From NCBI GenBank assembly GCA_964582085.1, contig CAZOPV010000005.1, forward strand, positions 62,001 through 126,000: 64,000 nucleotides of DNA, read 5' to 3'. Position 1 is the first letter of the stretch. Every line of letters starts with the position of its first letter. The notes under the pieces are model-generated. The model saw only the letters and a program-made list of their open reading frames with translations, was not told where the DNA came from and made no database searches. The position numbers and the translations under genes are program-made. Below are positions 50,881 through 59,882 of the stretch, piece after piece. Source of the stretch: JADGNF01 sp964582085 (GTDB lineage Archaea > Thermoproteota > Bathyarchaeia > Bathyarchaeales > Bathycorpusculaceae).

Positions 50881-50935
50881 ACAAAAACAGATAAATTTTT
50901 TAATTTATTTGATACAAAAAGGAAGAGAAACGATT

Positions 50936-51898
50936 TTAGCTTGTTTTTAAGTCATCTATGAATAGCTGAAGGTCAACGTAGCTGTCGCCATTTTTGTCAC
51001 AAAGTTTCTGTTCCGCAGGGGGCGAAGTCAAGTAAAAAGGTATCCTCTGGGAAAGGCGTTCTTGGAAAGTAGGTTCTAACGGGTTCCTGTAGAAAACGCC
51101 AATGGGTATTCGATCACCCCACTCTTGTGCTTTCTCAATTGCCGCGGTTTTTTTCTTCAATTCTTCAGTCCATTCGTGCACCAGAGGGTCGAAATTTGTT
51201 TCTTCGAGCTTATAGAGACGACCTTGAGGCGCCCCAAGTGTGTTTTTTTGGTCTTCTCCTGCATACCACTCTTTTGTGTTAATGTTGTTGTATGTGGGAC
51301 ATGGTTGTAAACAATCTATAAAGGCTAAGCCCTTGTGTTGTATTGCTGCTTTTATTGTTTCTTTTAGATGTTTTACGTCATAAGCGTAGGAGCGGGCAAC
51401 AAAAGTGTAGCCTGAAATAAGTGCCAACGCAATGGGGTTTACGGCCTCGTTGATGTTGGCTCGGGGCAGAGACTTTGTTTTCAGACCCAACTTCAGCGTA
51501 GGTGAAGCTTGCCCTTTAGTTAAGCCGTAAACACCGTTGTTGTGGAGGATATATGTCATGTCCAAGTTTCGACGCCCTGCATTGACAAAATGCCCTGCGC
51601 CTATTCCTAAACCGTCTCCGTCTCCGCCTATAGCAACTACTTCCAGTATAGGATTTGCAATTTTTATGCCCATAGCAAAAGGCAATGTTCTCCCGTGCAA
51701 AGTGTGGACGCCAAAACATTTGATATTGTGAGCTACTTTACCTGAACATCCGATGCCTGAAACGAGAACTATCTGATGTGGCTCTAATCCGAGCTCTGCG
51801 AAAGCCATTTGTAGTCCATTCATTATGCCAAAGTTGCCACAACTTGGACACCAGTCGGCATAGACGTCGGTTTTGAAGTCAGATGGTTTAAGAACCAT
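50936..51898 (-). CDS. 2-oxoacid:ferredoxin oxidoreductase, beta subunit
   Basis: Thiamine pyrophosphate-binding subunit. WCPSCGNFG, VLVSGIGCSGK and the TPP motif GGDGDGLGIGAGHFVNAGRRN are clear. The long C terminus (about 290-320) with IPFYLTSPP follows. It overlaps the alpha subunit gene by 11 bp, so they are coupled. Substrate class (2-oxoglutarate, broad 2-oxoacid or pyruvate) is not certain; the two-subunit arrangement fits the archaeal broad-specificity 2-oxoacid enzyme. Confidence 0.9.
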   Translation of the reverse strand: MVLKPSDFKTDVYADWCPSCGNFGIMNGLQMAFAELGLEPHQIVLVSGIGCSGKVAHNIKCFGVHTLHGRTLPFAMGIKIANPILEVVAIGGDGDGLGIGAGHFVNAGRRNLDMTYILHNNGVYGLTKGQASPTLKLGLKTKSLPRANINEAVNPIALALISGYTFVARSYAYDVKHLKETIKAAIQHKGLAFIDCLQPCPTYNNINTKEWYAGEDQKNTLGAPQGRLYKLEETNFDPLVHEWTEELKKKTAAIEKAQEWGDRIPIGVFYRNPLEPTFQERLSQRIPFYLTSPPAEQKLCDKNGDSYVDLQLFIDDLKTS

Positions 51899-53825
51899 AC
51901 ATCAACACCTGCCTCGTTGGGGCCTGATTGGTTAGGACTAACTTTAGAGCTTCGTAAACTTCGGTTGTTGTCATAGGCCTTCCCGTATATTTTAGAATAA
52001 AATAGTTAGGAGCAATGCCGGTTTTTTCTTTGATCAAATCGCCGAGTTGACCACAATAATTGTCTTCTACGTCTATTATGCATTTTTTACCAGCAAGCAA
52101 CCTTCTCACAATTTCAGAGGGGAACGGACTAAGCATACGTATCTGTAGAAAGCCTGCGCTTAAGCCATCAGCCTTTAGAAGACGAATAGATTCTATTATT
52201 GCGCCTTTAGGTGACCCCCAACTGACCACAATGTTCTCGGAACCTTGATCTCCAAAAAATGCCAGTTTATCTTCAAGAGGAATCTCCTTGTCAACAAGAT
52301 TAAGCTTCTTCATTCGTTTCTCCACCATCAGCCTTCTTGTTAAGGGTTCTTCACTAATGTGACCACTCTCATTGTGCTCGTCTCCTGTGTACCAATGGAC
52401 ACCGTTTTTTGTGCCCAACGCAACCCTTGGAGATATACCTGTTTCGGTGAAGCTGAACCGCTTGTACTCTTTACCTTCAAGGTCTTTCTCTGTGAGGAGT
52501 TGCCCACGGTCAATTTTGAATTGGTGGTAAGCAAAAACAGGATAGGTTTGGCTGCAGTTCGCCATGGCTTTGTCCAGTAAGTGTATGACTGGCATCTGGT
52601 ATTTTTCAGCCAGATTGAAAACTTTGGCTGCATCATAGAAGCACTCACGTATGTCGCCTGAAGCAAGAACAATACGCGGAAATTCACCGTGACCTGAATG
52701 CAAAACAAAATGCAAATCTGCCTGTCCATTTCGAGTTGGTAAGCCGGTGGCAGGAGCACCTCGCTGATAATAAGTTATCACCACAGGAACTTCGCTGTTG
52801 CCTGCCCAGCTTAATCCCTCAGCCATAAGAGAGAAGCCAGGTCCAGAAGTTGATGTTGCCGCGCGGACTCCTGCGAGGGCTGCGCCGGCAGCAGAGGTTA
52901 TAGCGGCAATTTCATCTTCAGTTTGCACCACAATAATGGATTCATCTTTATCTGAGGTTTTCAGAATTTCGTGGGCCTCAAGATATTCGCTTTCATCTGC
53001 CGCAGGCGTAATTGGGTAGTAGGTTTGGACTCTGCATCCACCTAAAACTTTGCCCATTGCCACTGCTTGGTTACCTGTTACGAAAATGCGTTCCTCAGTG
53101 ATTGATGTCTTTTCAAGGCGATGTTTAAAGTTGTCTTTGAATGTGGATTCAGCATAGTCGTAGGCGTGGTTCAAGGCGATTACGTTCATTTCAGCTATTT
53201 TTGATTTGTCGGCAAAAATTGCACGCACTGCTCTCTCGGCCAGTTCACGATCATACTTGAAGAGTGCAAAGGAAACACCGACCGTCAAGACGTTTATCAT
53301 GCGGGTGATTTTACTGAGTTGGATCACGCCAAGTTTTTGCCCTATTTGATTTAACAAGTCCATGTAAGGGACGGAAAAAACTTGGATATTTAGTTTTTTG
53401 GCGTGCTCCAGCCAGTCAGCTAGAGTTTCACCGACGTTATTCTCTTGCATGAACTTGCGCATTTCGAGTCGGAATTCGGGTGGCAGGGTAGAGATATGCA
53501 TGACGTTAGTGTTTAAATGTTGTGAGCCAATGATAATTCCGCCTTCGGGAACCACTTCATTCATGTGTCTAACCACAGTTTCAGCATCAAAAGCCGCCAG
53601 CAGATCCACATCATTGATGTTGGCGAGGATTTCTTTTTTAGACAGACGTAAATGAAAGTAGCTATGTAATCCTTTGATGTTGGAGTGGTACTCCCTTCTG
53701 CCAAAAACGTGAAGCCCACCGTAGCCGCAAGCCCTGCCGAATATATTTGATGCCGTATCCACTCCGCTTCCTTGTGGACCCCCAGCCATCCAGTTTATAC
53801 TGTCTTTTGCCATCGTGGTTTCCAT
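51888..53825 (-). CDS. 2-oxoacid:ferredoxin oxidoreductase, fused gamma-alpha subunit
   Basis: Gamma domain (about 10-200) begins WMAGGPQGSGVDTAS; the alpha domain (about 240-645) has GNQAVAMGKVLGG then YYPITPAADESEYLE, TSTSGPGFSLM and LPTRNGQADL near the substrate loop. No ferredoxin domain, so electrons pass to a separate ferredoxin. ATG at 53825 is used; ATG at 53813 (MAKDSINWM) is equally good. It generates acyl-CoA and reduced ferredoxin, or runs in reverse to fix CO2. Confidence 0.92.
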   Translation of the reverse strand: METTMAKDSINWMAGGPQGSGVDTASNIFGRACGYGGLHVFGRREYHSNIKGLHSYFHLRLSKKEILANINDVDLLAAFDAETVVRHMNEVVPEGGIIIGSQHLNTNVMHISTLPPEFRLEMRKFMQENNVGETLADWLEHAKKLNIQVFSVPYMDLLNQIGQKLGVIQLSKITRMINVLTVGVSFALFKYDRELAERAVRAIFADKSKIAEMNVIALNHAYDYAESTFKDNFKHRLEKTSITEERIFVTGNQAVAMGKVLGGCRVQTYYPITPAADESEYLEAHEILKTSDKDESIIVVQTEDEIAAITSAAGAALAGVRAATSTSGPGFSLMAEGLSWAGNSEVPVVITYYQRGAPATGLPTRNGQADLHFVLHSGHGEFPRIVLASGDIRECFYDAAKVFNLAEKYQMPVIHLLDKAMANCSQTYPVFAYHQFKIDRGQLLTEKDLEGKEYKRFSFTETGISPRVALGTKNGVHWYTGDEHNESGHISEEPLTRRLMVEKRMKKLNLVDKEIPLEDKLAFFGDQGSENIVVSWGSPKGAIIESIRLLKADGLSAGFLQIRMLSPFPSEIVRRLLAGKKCIIDVEDNYCGQLGDLIKEKTGIAPNYFILKYTGRPMTTTEVYEALKLVLTNQAPTRQVLMYGS

Positions 53826-53857
53826 CCATTAAAGTAATGAGACGAAAAATGCGCGTT

Positions 53858-53995
53858 TTAGCCGCCTGTTGCTTTGCCGTAGCCTATACAGCAGTCACAA
53901 CCCGAGGTTTCCCCACAGTAAGGGCAAACACATTTGCAGTCGTTTATTGAGTTGCCGCATCGGTCACATCGAGGCAGATCTTCTTTTGTAGACAC
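53858..53995 (-). CDS. Small cysteine-rich zinc-binding protein (45 aa)
   Basis: Eight or so cysteines in RCDRCGNSINDCKCVCPYCG and GCDCC suggest one or two metal sites, then a GYGKATGG tail. I use GTG at 53995, preceded by AGGAAGG at good spacing; the upstream frame to 54070 is not conserved-looking. It is just upstream of the oxidoreductase operon. No characterised family recognised. Confidence 0.55.
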   Translation of the reverse strand: MSTKEDLPRCDRCGNSINDCKCVCPYCGETSGCDCCIGYGKATGG

Positions 53996-54194
53996 ACCAT
54001 TCGCCTTCCTATTATGGATTATTATGTGTGCAACTGAATTAAGTTTTCTCCAAAACAAAAACTGAGTCAACTAACTCGACCACATTTGGAATATAACAAA
54101 GGGGATTTCTATCTAATGAAAAATTTTGGATCCACTATTATGAATGTTCTATGCCGACTTTAAAAATAAGAGTGAAATAAAAGAGGGGGACGCT

Positions 54195-55175
54195 TTACTT
54201 TAAGAAATCATCGAAACTCCAGTAGTGTTCTTCTTCTTGCATTACTATATCTTCGAACATACGCCTTGTGGTTGTATCGCCGAGCTTCATTGCTTCTTCA
54301 ATAATTTTGCGGTATAACACAATGGCGTCGTTTTCTGCTTGGTGATCTAGTTTTAGGAAGTCATCAGCGTCGTCGCCTATTTGGGGCAAGGGGTCAGGGG
54401 TAAACACTGCTTCGCCTTCTAGCAAGTAAATACGCTCGCTAATTTTTTCTAGGTGATCCATCTCTGCCATGAAGATTTTCTTGAGCAGATCACTGACAAC
54501 TTTGGTTTTGTTGCTTTCCGTAATAACCTCTAAGGGCGTGTTTTTTACCCGTAAGGCAAGATAACTAGCTTTTTCGTGTTGGTTCGTGTATTGAATTATA
54601 GCAGAGATTTCAGAGGCAACTGCCCTATTAAGAAGCGCGAAGTAATCAGCTTTGAAAACTTTGCGCCACTCCGATAGCGGCACAGTTTCGGATCCCTCGA
54701 CTTCGTCTTTCATGTTGGCGTATTCTTGAAACTTGAAAAGGTGCTGTTCTTCTTCTCTGTAGATTTTCTCGAAAGTCTCCCGTGTTTCCCAGTCGCCAAT
54801 TTTTCCTGCAGCATCTATTATTTTGCGGTACAAAAGCAGGGCTTCCTCTTCCGCTTTAACACCGTTTTTTGCAAACTCGCTTAAACTATTGCCAATCTTT
54901 GGTTTGTCTGCCTTGGTTGTAGCGGAACCGCCCAGATAGTAAATACGCTCCATGATAACAGCTGCATGTTTCATTTCTTGGATGGCAAATTCTTTGAGAA
55001 ACTTGCCCACTACATCATAGGTGGTCTTATCTAATAGGAGGTTTTCAGGAATTGTTCTGCGTAGCAATTTTTCCATTTTTGCATGCTGAAGTATGTACTG
55101 TATTGAAACCTGAATTTCTCGAGAAACAGCCTGATTTAAAAGATCGATATATTCAGCTGTTGTTTTAACAGACAT
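54195..55175 (-). CDS. Tandem ferritin-like (bacterioferritin-type) protein
   Basis: Two homologous four-helix bundles in one chain (about 1-150 and 165-326). Each has the diiron ligands in order: repeat one EIQVSIQY, IQEMKHAAV, EEEALLLYRK, REEEQHLFKF; repeat two EISAIIQY, MAEMDHLEK, AENDAIVLYRK, MQEEEHYWSF. Each has one E..EMxH and one E..EExH pair. Probably oxidises iron or detoxifies peroxide. ATG at 55175. Stand-alone gene, followed by the zinc-protein/oxidoreductase region. Confidence 0.85.
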   Translation of the reverse strand: MSVKTTAEYIDLLNQAVSREIQVSIQYILQHAKMEKLLRRTIPENLLLDKTTYDVVGKFLKEFAIQEMKHAAVIMERIYYLGGSATTKADKPKIGNSLSEFAKNGVKAEEEALLLYRKIIDAAGKIGDWETRETFEKIYREEEQHLFKFQEYANMKDEVEGSETVPLSEWRKVFKADYFALLNRAVASEISAIIQYTNQHEKASYLALRVKNTPLEVITESNKTKVVSDLLKKIFMAEMDHLEKISERIYLLEGEAVFTPDPLPQIGDDADDFLKLDHQAENDAIVLYRKIIEEAMKLGDTTTRRMFEDIVMQEEEHYWSFDDFLK

Positions 55176-55323
55176 AACAAATCACGCTCGTTATAGAAGT
55201 ATGGATTATATGAAAATATAAAAGACTTTTGTACTACTAGCGGCAAAGCTGTTCTGAAAATTAACAGAAGAGATGGAAACAACTTCTTTTTTATAAAAAG
55301 ATAAAAAATTGAAAAGGTAGATT

Positions 55324-55340
55324 AAGCCTTTTTGGGGCTT
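55324..55340 (-). terminator. Hairpin and T-rich tract after the lysine-rich peptide gene
   Basis: Minus strand AAGCCCCAAAAAGGCTT, overlapping the stop codon, followed within 15 nt by a run of T-rich sequence. Confidence 0.35.
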
Positions 55341-55389
55341 ACTTCTTCTTTTCTACTTTCTTAGCAGGCTTCTTTGCTTTTTTAGCCAC
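55339..55389 (-). CDS. Candidate 16-residue lysine-rich peptide
   Basis: GTG at 55389 starts MAKKAKKPAKKVEKKK, ending TAA at 55339: ten Lys in 16 residues, patterned like a histone tail. It has all parts of a gene: a TATA box about 40 bp upstream, GAGGTTA six bases before the GTG, a hairpin overlapping the stop (AAGCC/GGCTT), then T-rich sequence. No family recognised. It sits alone between a ferritin-like protein and an ABC exporter. Confidence 0.5.
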   Translation of the reverse strand: MAKKAKKPAKKVEKKK

Positions 55390-55423
55390 GATTTTAACCT
55401 CAGAATTCCATATATGCTATTAA

Positions 55424-55435
55424 TTTATATTTAAA
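55424..55435 (-). promoter_or_regulatory. TATA box of the lysine-rich peptide gene
   Basis: TTTAAATATAAA on the minus strand, about 40 bp before GTG 55389; predicted start near 55403. Confidence 0.45.
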
Positions 55436-55733
55436 ATTTGCTAAAGTCTACGCTTTGCGTCAGCAATAGTCAACTCACTCAAAAACAGGCTGTTAAGTAA
55501 AAAACAACTTAAAATTATTTGCCACTTATCTTTCAAGGGTAAAAAAAGAGTTAATTTATTGTCTTGCAATCTTGAAAAACCACTAAAACGGTTGCCAAAC
55601 AAGAATCAAAAGAAATAACACAAAAATTGTTGAACCGTAAAACTATACTTTTTCGTACACACTACAAAACCAAAGAACCAAAAAAAAATAAAAACGGGTT
55701 TTGTCAGATTAGTGTTAAAATGGTTAGGCAAAA
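55436..55733. other. A-rich intergenic region before the ABC genes
   Basis: Very AT-rich, with A runs near 55540 and 55680-55693. No gene seen. Likely promoter region of the ABC operon. Confidence 0.4.
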
Positions 55734-56693
55734 ATGTCCCACAGCAACTCCGTTAAAAATAAATTTGTAGTTCTTAAGGAAGTTACAAAAAGCTATGGCG
55801 GTTTCCTTGCTTTAAACAAGATTTCCGTTGAAATTGGTGAAGGAGAAATTTTCGGCTATATTGGTCCTAACGGCGCAGGGAAAACGACCACTATGAAAAT
55901 TTTAACTGGGTTAATTACTGATTTCCATGGCGAAGTCCGCATTGGTGGCTTTCAAGTTCCCAACCAAAAAAGCGAGGTACATAAATTATTGGGTTATCTA
56001 CCGCAGAACGTGGGTTTTCAAGAATGGCGAACCGTGAACCAAACGTTAGAAACTTTTGGAAAACTATCAGGTTTAAATGGAACAGAAGTAGAAAGACGCA
56101 TACCGGAAGTTTTGGATTTGCTTGAACTTTCCGATTCACGGTACAAGAAAATTTCTCACTTGTCAGGTGGTATGATTCAGAAATTAGGTTTAGGGCAAGC
56201 GATTCTTCATAACCCAAAGCTGCTGATTTTAGACGAACCTCTCAACGGGTTAGACCCTCTTAGTCGATACAAATTTAAAGAGATCCTATTGAAGCTCAGT
56301 AAAAAAGGCACAACAATACTGTTTTCATCGCATATTCTCAGCGATGTTCAAGATGTAGCTGATCGTATCGGCATCATAAATCATGGACAAATCAAACAGT
56401 TGGGCACACTAAATGAACTTAAAGAATGTTTACTTGGACAGAGAATAGTGGAGGTTTTGTTAGCTTATTCCGCAGATAAATGGCGAGAACTCCAAGACAT
56501 TAAACATGTCGAAACTGTGGAGCAACCATCTGTAGGCAGGGTTCTATTTAACCTTGAAAAAGGCGCGGACCCGGACGATGTTATAAATGATATAGTTCAA
56601 AGAATAGCCAAACAGAAGATTCGAATTCGCGGTATAACCTTGCTGTCTCCTTCACTGGATGAGATTTACCAAAAATATGTAAAGGGAGATTAG
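55734..56693 (+). CDS. ABC transporter ATP-binding protein
   Basis: Nucleotide-binding subunit of an exporter. Walker A GPNGAGKTTT, signature LSGGMIQKLGLGQ, Walker B LLILDEPLNGLDP and H-loop SSHILSDV are all intact; a C-terminal extension of about 95 residues follows. 319 residues fits the drug/Nod-type DRA class. ATG at 55734. Five bp upstream of the permease start, so one operon. Substrate unknown. Confidence 0.92.
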   Translation: MSHSNSVKNKFVVLKEVTKSYGGFLALNKISVEIGEGEIFGYIGPNGAGKTTTMKILTGLITDFHGEVRIGGFQVPNQKSEVHKLLGYLPQNVGFQEWRTVNQTLETFGKLSGLNGTEVERRIPEVLDLLELSDSRYKKISHLSGGMIQKLGLGQAILHNPKLLILDEPLNGLDPLSRYKFKEILLKLSKKGTTILFSSHILSDVQDVADRIGIINHGQIKQLGTLNELKECLLGQRIVEVLLAYSADKWRELQDIKHVETVEQPSVGRVLFNLEKGADPDDVINDIVQRIAKQKIRIRGITLLSPSLDEIYQKYVKGD

Positions 56694-56698
56694 AACAT

Positions 56699-57364
56699 AT
56701 GAAACTAACGTTACTTTTTGCCGATGAAATAAAAGGGTTTTATAAATCAAAACTGATGCTGGTTCTCTGGATAGGTTTGCCTATTATCGCGCTGTTGTTC
56801 CGTTTTGTGCAAACTACCTCCACAGGGCAAGACATACCGTTCACAGTGATTTCTACAATAGTGGTTTCAAGTTTAGCTGGAACACTTTCTTCTGTTATGT
56901 TGGCTGTCTCGATAATTAATGAAAAAAACCGAAATGTCTACACATTGTTCCTTATTCGACCCATAAAACGGAGAGAGCTACTTTTAGCCAAGTTTATTTC
57001 TGTCTACAGCTGCGTTACTATAGCTAGCCTCCTCGCCGTTCTCGTTGGCATGACAACAGACTACATCACTACAACTGCTTTGTCCGTTGCAATAATAGAT
57101 AATACGGTACAGTCACTTGTTACGAGTTTGTCTATTCTGGCAGTCTCCTGCGCTGCAGGGGTGTTAATAGGGGTAGCGTCGCCGACCGTCACGGTGGGTG
57201 CGATACTCGTCATTTATTGTGGAAACCAGATTTCAGTCCTTCCATTACTGCCAACCATACTGAACATAACCTATGCAACCCTTTTTACCACAGCAATAGC
57301 AATGCTAACTTGTAGTTTACTTTTGATGGTAGCCATTGGCTTGTTCGAAAGAAAACAGTTCTAA
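56699..57364 (+). CDS. ABC-2 type transporter permease
   Basis: 221 residues with six membrane segments; the first follows a short amphipathic start (LLFADEIKGFYKSKLMLVLW). NEKNRNVYTLFLIRPIKRREL is the conserved cytosolic loop of ABC-2 permeases that contacts the ATPase. Compact for the class. Partner of the ATPase upstream; the pair may form a homodimeric exporter. Confidence 0.85.
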   Translation: MKLTLLFADEIKGFYKSKLMLVLWIGLPIIALLFRFVQTTSTGQDIPFTVISTIVVSSLAGTLSSVMLAVSIINEKNRNVYTLFLIRPIKRRELLLAKFISVYSCVTIASLLAVLVGMTTDYITTTALSVAIIDNTVQSLVTSLSILAVSCAAGVLIGVASPTVTVGAILVIYCGNQISVLPLLPTILNITYATLFTTAIAMLTCSLLLMVAIGLFERKQF

Positions 57365-57413
57365 ACAGACAACAGAGAAATAGATGAAAATTGGGTGGGC
57401 TTTATGTGGCACA

Positions 57414-59882
57414 CTATATTTTCTTCCAGCGTTTTAGCATGTTCTCTAGGGTTGGCTTGAGCTTTGCGTTTTCTTCTTTTATTTTTTCTTTGCCCAGTGC
57501 CTTCATGTCTGCGTCGATTTCTTTGATGACCTCGGCATAGTGGATGCCTTCCGCGGCTGACACGTACTCAACTCGGAATCTCTGCGGACTCATGCCCAGT
57601 TTGGTTAACATGCCTTTTAACGCGTCGGTTCGGGCTTTCATCTTGTAGTTACCGCTGATGTAGTGACAGTCGTAGGGCAAGTGACAGGCACCAACCAAAA
57701 CCATACCAGCGCCTAAACGGAACGCTTCTAGTATGAACTCACGGTCAACCCTGCCTGAACACATTACACGAATAGCACGTACACTTGGAGGATATTCAAA
57801 TCTGCTTGTACCCGCCAAGTCTGCGCCTGCATAGCTACACCAGTTGCACAGAATAGCCAAGATTTTATCTTCAGGATCCTTTTCAAGCGCCGCCCGAATC
57901 TGCGCCATGATCTGGGCGTCTGTGAAGTGCATCTGCGTGATAGCGTGCTGTGGGCATTCAGCAACACATGTTCCACAACCGTGGCAACTGGCAGTGATTA
58001 TGGTTGCGGCTTTGTTGGGTTCGGCTTTTATAGCGCCGTAAGGACATTTGTCAACGCAAACACCACACTTAGCTGTTTTGTTTCTGCACTTCGTTTCGTC
58101 AACAATGGAAATTATAGGCTCAATCTTCCACTTTGACTTGGAGATCACAGTTGCCGCTCGCGCCGCTGCGCCGCTTCCCTGCGCAACGCTGGCGGGGATG
58201 TCTTTGAGACCTTGACAGGCGCCTGCAAAGAATACACCGTCCGTTGGAGCATCTAAGGGTTTTAACTTGGGGTGGCTTTCCATGAAGAAGCCGTCAGCGC
58301 CACGAGACAAGTTGAGGATGCGCGCAATTTCATCTGAACCTTTTTTGGGTATCGAAGCAGTTGCTAGTACCACCATTTCAACATTGACTTCTATGGGTTG
58401 CCCGAGGTTAGCGTCCTCTGAATACAACGTCAAATTGTGAGTTTTGGGATCTTCTTCGATGCGGCTTACGCGACCACGTATGAAATTAACGCCGCGTTCA
58501 CGGGCTCGATCATAGAACTCCTCGTAGCCTTTACCTGGCGTTCGCATATCCATATAGAACACGTAAACTTCGACGTCTTCCTTGTACTTCTCTTTGAGCT
58601 GCACGACATGTTTGAGTGTGTACATGCAACAATAGTTGGAGCAATATGGGTACTTGTTTTTGTCCCTAGAACCAACGCATTGAATAAAAGCCACAGAATG
58701 GGGTTTTTGGCCGTCGGATTGCCTGAGAACCTTGCCACCTGTAGGGCCCGCTGCCAAAATAAGTCTTTCGAACTCCATTGATGTTATAACGTTAGGGTAT
58801 TTGCCGTAACCTAAGAGAGGCATGTCATAAGGCAAGTAAACGTCAAATCCCGTGCTGACGATGATTGCGCCTACTTCTATGTCAACTTCTTCTGGTTTTT
58901 GCTCAAAATCTATAGCTTGTCTTTCACCGCACACATCCACACATTTGAAGCATTCTATGCAATAATCCTTGTTGATAGCATAAATCAGCGGCACAGCTTG
59001 ATCAAAAGGAACAGATATGGCTTTGCGTGTACCAAGATTCATGTCCCACTCGTTGGGATATTCTATGGGGCAAACATCTTTGCATTCCCCACAACCTGTG
59101 CACCGCTGAGGAATTACATAACGTGGGTTCTTGCGGATTTTAACTTTAAAGTTGCCTATGTACCCATCAACTTTGACAAGGTCAGAATAGGCAAAAATCT
59201 GGATATTCGGGTGACGACCGCAGTCCACCATTTTTGGACCTTCGATGCATATGCTGCAGTCAAGCGTAGGGAAAGTTTTGTCTAAAGCCGCCATGTGCCC
59301 GCCAATGCTTTGTGTATTTTCAAGCATATACACTTTGAAGCCCATCTCGGCAAGATCCAGCGCTGCATTCATGCCGGCTATGCCACCGCCTATTATGAGA
59401 GCTTTATTGGTAACTGGAACCTCAATTGTTTGTAGGGGCATAAGTAGGCGTGCCTTTGCCACTGCCATGCGCACAGCGTCTTTGGCGCGTTCAGTAGCTT
59501 CCTGTGGGGTGCTAGGGTGGCACCATGATGCAAATTCGCGTATATTAGCCATCTCATATAAAAAGGGATTCAAACCTGCCTCAGATACGGTGCGCCTGAA
59601 AGTTGCCTCGTGCATTCTTGGCGAGCACGCCGCGATGACAACACGGTTTAGTTTTTGTTCCTTTATGGCTTTGCGTATTTCTTCTTGACCCGGATCAGCG
59701 CACGTATATCGGTTCTCTTTTACGAAAACTACGTCAGGAATTGCTTTAGCGTATTCAACTACTTGTTTGATATCAACGGTTCCTGCAATGTTTAAACCAC
59801 AGTGGCAAACGAAAACACCGATACGCAACTCTTCTTTTTGGGGCTGCGCACTAAAATTTGAAGGAGTTTCAGGTTGGCTCAT
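57414..59882 (-). CDS. hdrA: Heterodisulfide reductase subunit A fused to an MvhD-like domain
   Basis: Flavin and iron-sulfur electron-bifurcating or -confurcating hub. FAD motif GGGIAG (165-170), Cys-rich TFPTLDCSIC and KMVDCGRHPNI, then 4Fe-4S ferredoxin motifs CTGCGECKDVCP and CIECFKCVDVCG. After the second nucleotide domain, two more clusters (CGVCVDKCP and CHGCGTCVAECP). The end (about 660-800) is MvhD-like: LCNWCSYAGADLAG and VRVMCSGRVD-type region with GACHLPYDCHY. No HdrB or HdrC is nearby. Overlaps the polyferredoxin gene by ATGA. 822 residues. Confidence 0.9.
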   Translation of the reverse strand: MSQPETPSNFSAQPQKEELRIGVFVCHCGLNIAGTVDIKQVVEYAKAIPDVVFVKENRYTCADPGQEEIRKAIKEQKLNRVVIAACSPRMHEATFRRTVSEAGLNPFLYEMANIREFASWCHPSTPQEATERAKDAVRMAVAKARLLMPLQTIEVPVTNKALIIGGGIAGMNAALDLAEMGFKVYMLENTQSIGGHMAALDKTFPTLDCSICIEGPKMVDCGRHPNIQIFAYSDLVKVDGYIGNFKVKIRKNPRYVIPQRCTGCGECKDVCPIEYPNEWDMNLGTRKAISVPFDQAVPLIYAINKDYCIECFKCVDVCGERQAIDFEQKPEEVDIEVGAIIVSTGFDVYLPYDMPLLGYGKYPNVITSMEFERLILAAGPTGGKVLRQSDGQKPHSVAFIQCVGSRDKNKYPYCSNYCCMYTLKHVVQLKEKYKEDVEVYVFYMDMRTPGKGYEEFYDRARERGVNFIRGRVSRIEEDPKTHNLTLYSEDANLGQPIEVNVEMVVLATASIPKKGSDEIARILNLSRGADGFFMESHPKLKPLDAPTDGVFFAGACQGLKDIPASVAQGSGAAARAATVISKSKWKIEPIISIVDETKCRNKTAKCGVCVDKCPYGAIKAEPNKAATIITASCHGCGTCVAECPQHAITQMHFTDAQIMAQIRAALEKDPEDKILAILCNWCSYAGADLAGTSRFEYPPSVRAIRVMCSGRVDREFILEAFRLGAGMVLVGACHLPYDCHYISGNYKMKARTDALKGMLTKLGMSPQRFRVEYVSAAEGIHYAEVIKEIDADMKALGKEKIKEENAKLKPTLENMLKRWKKI

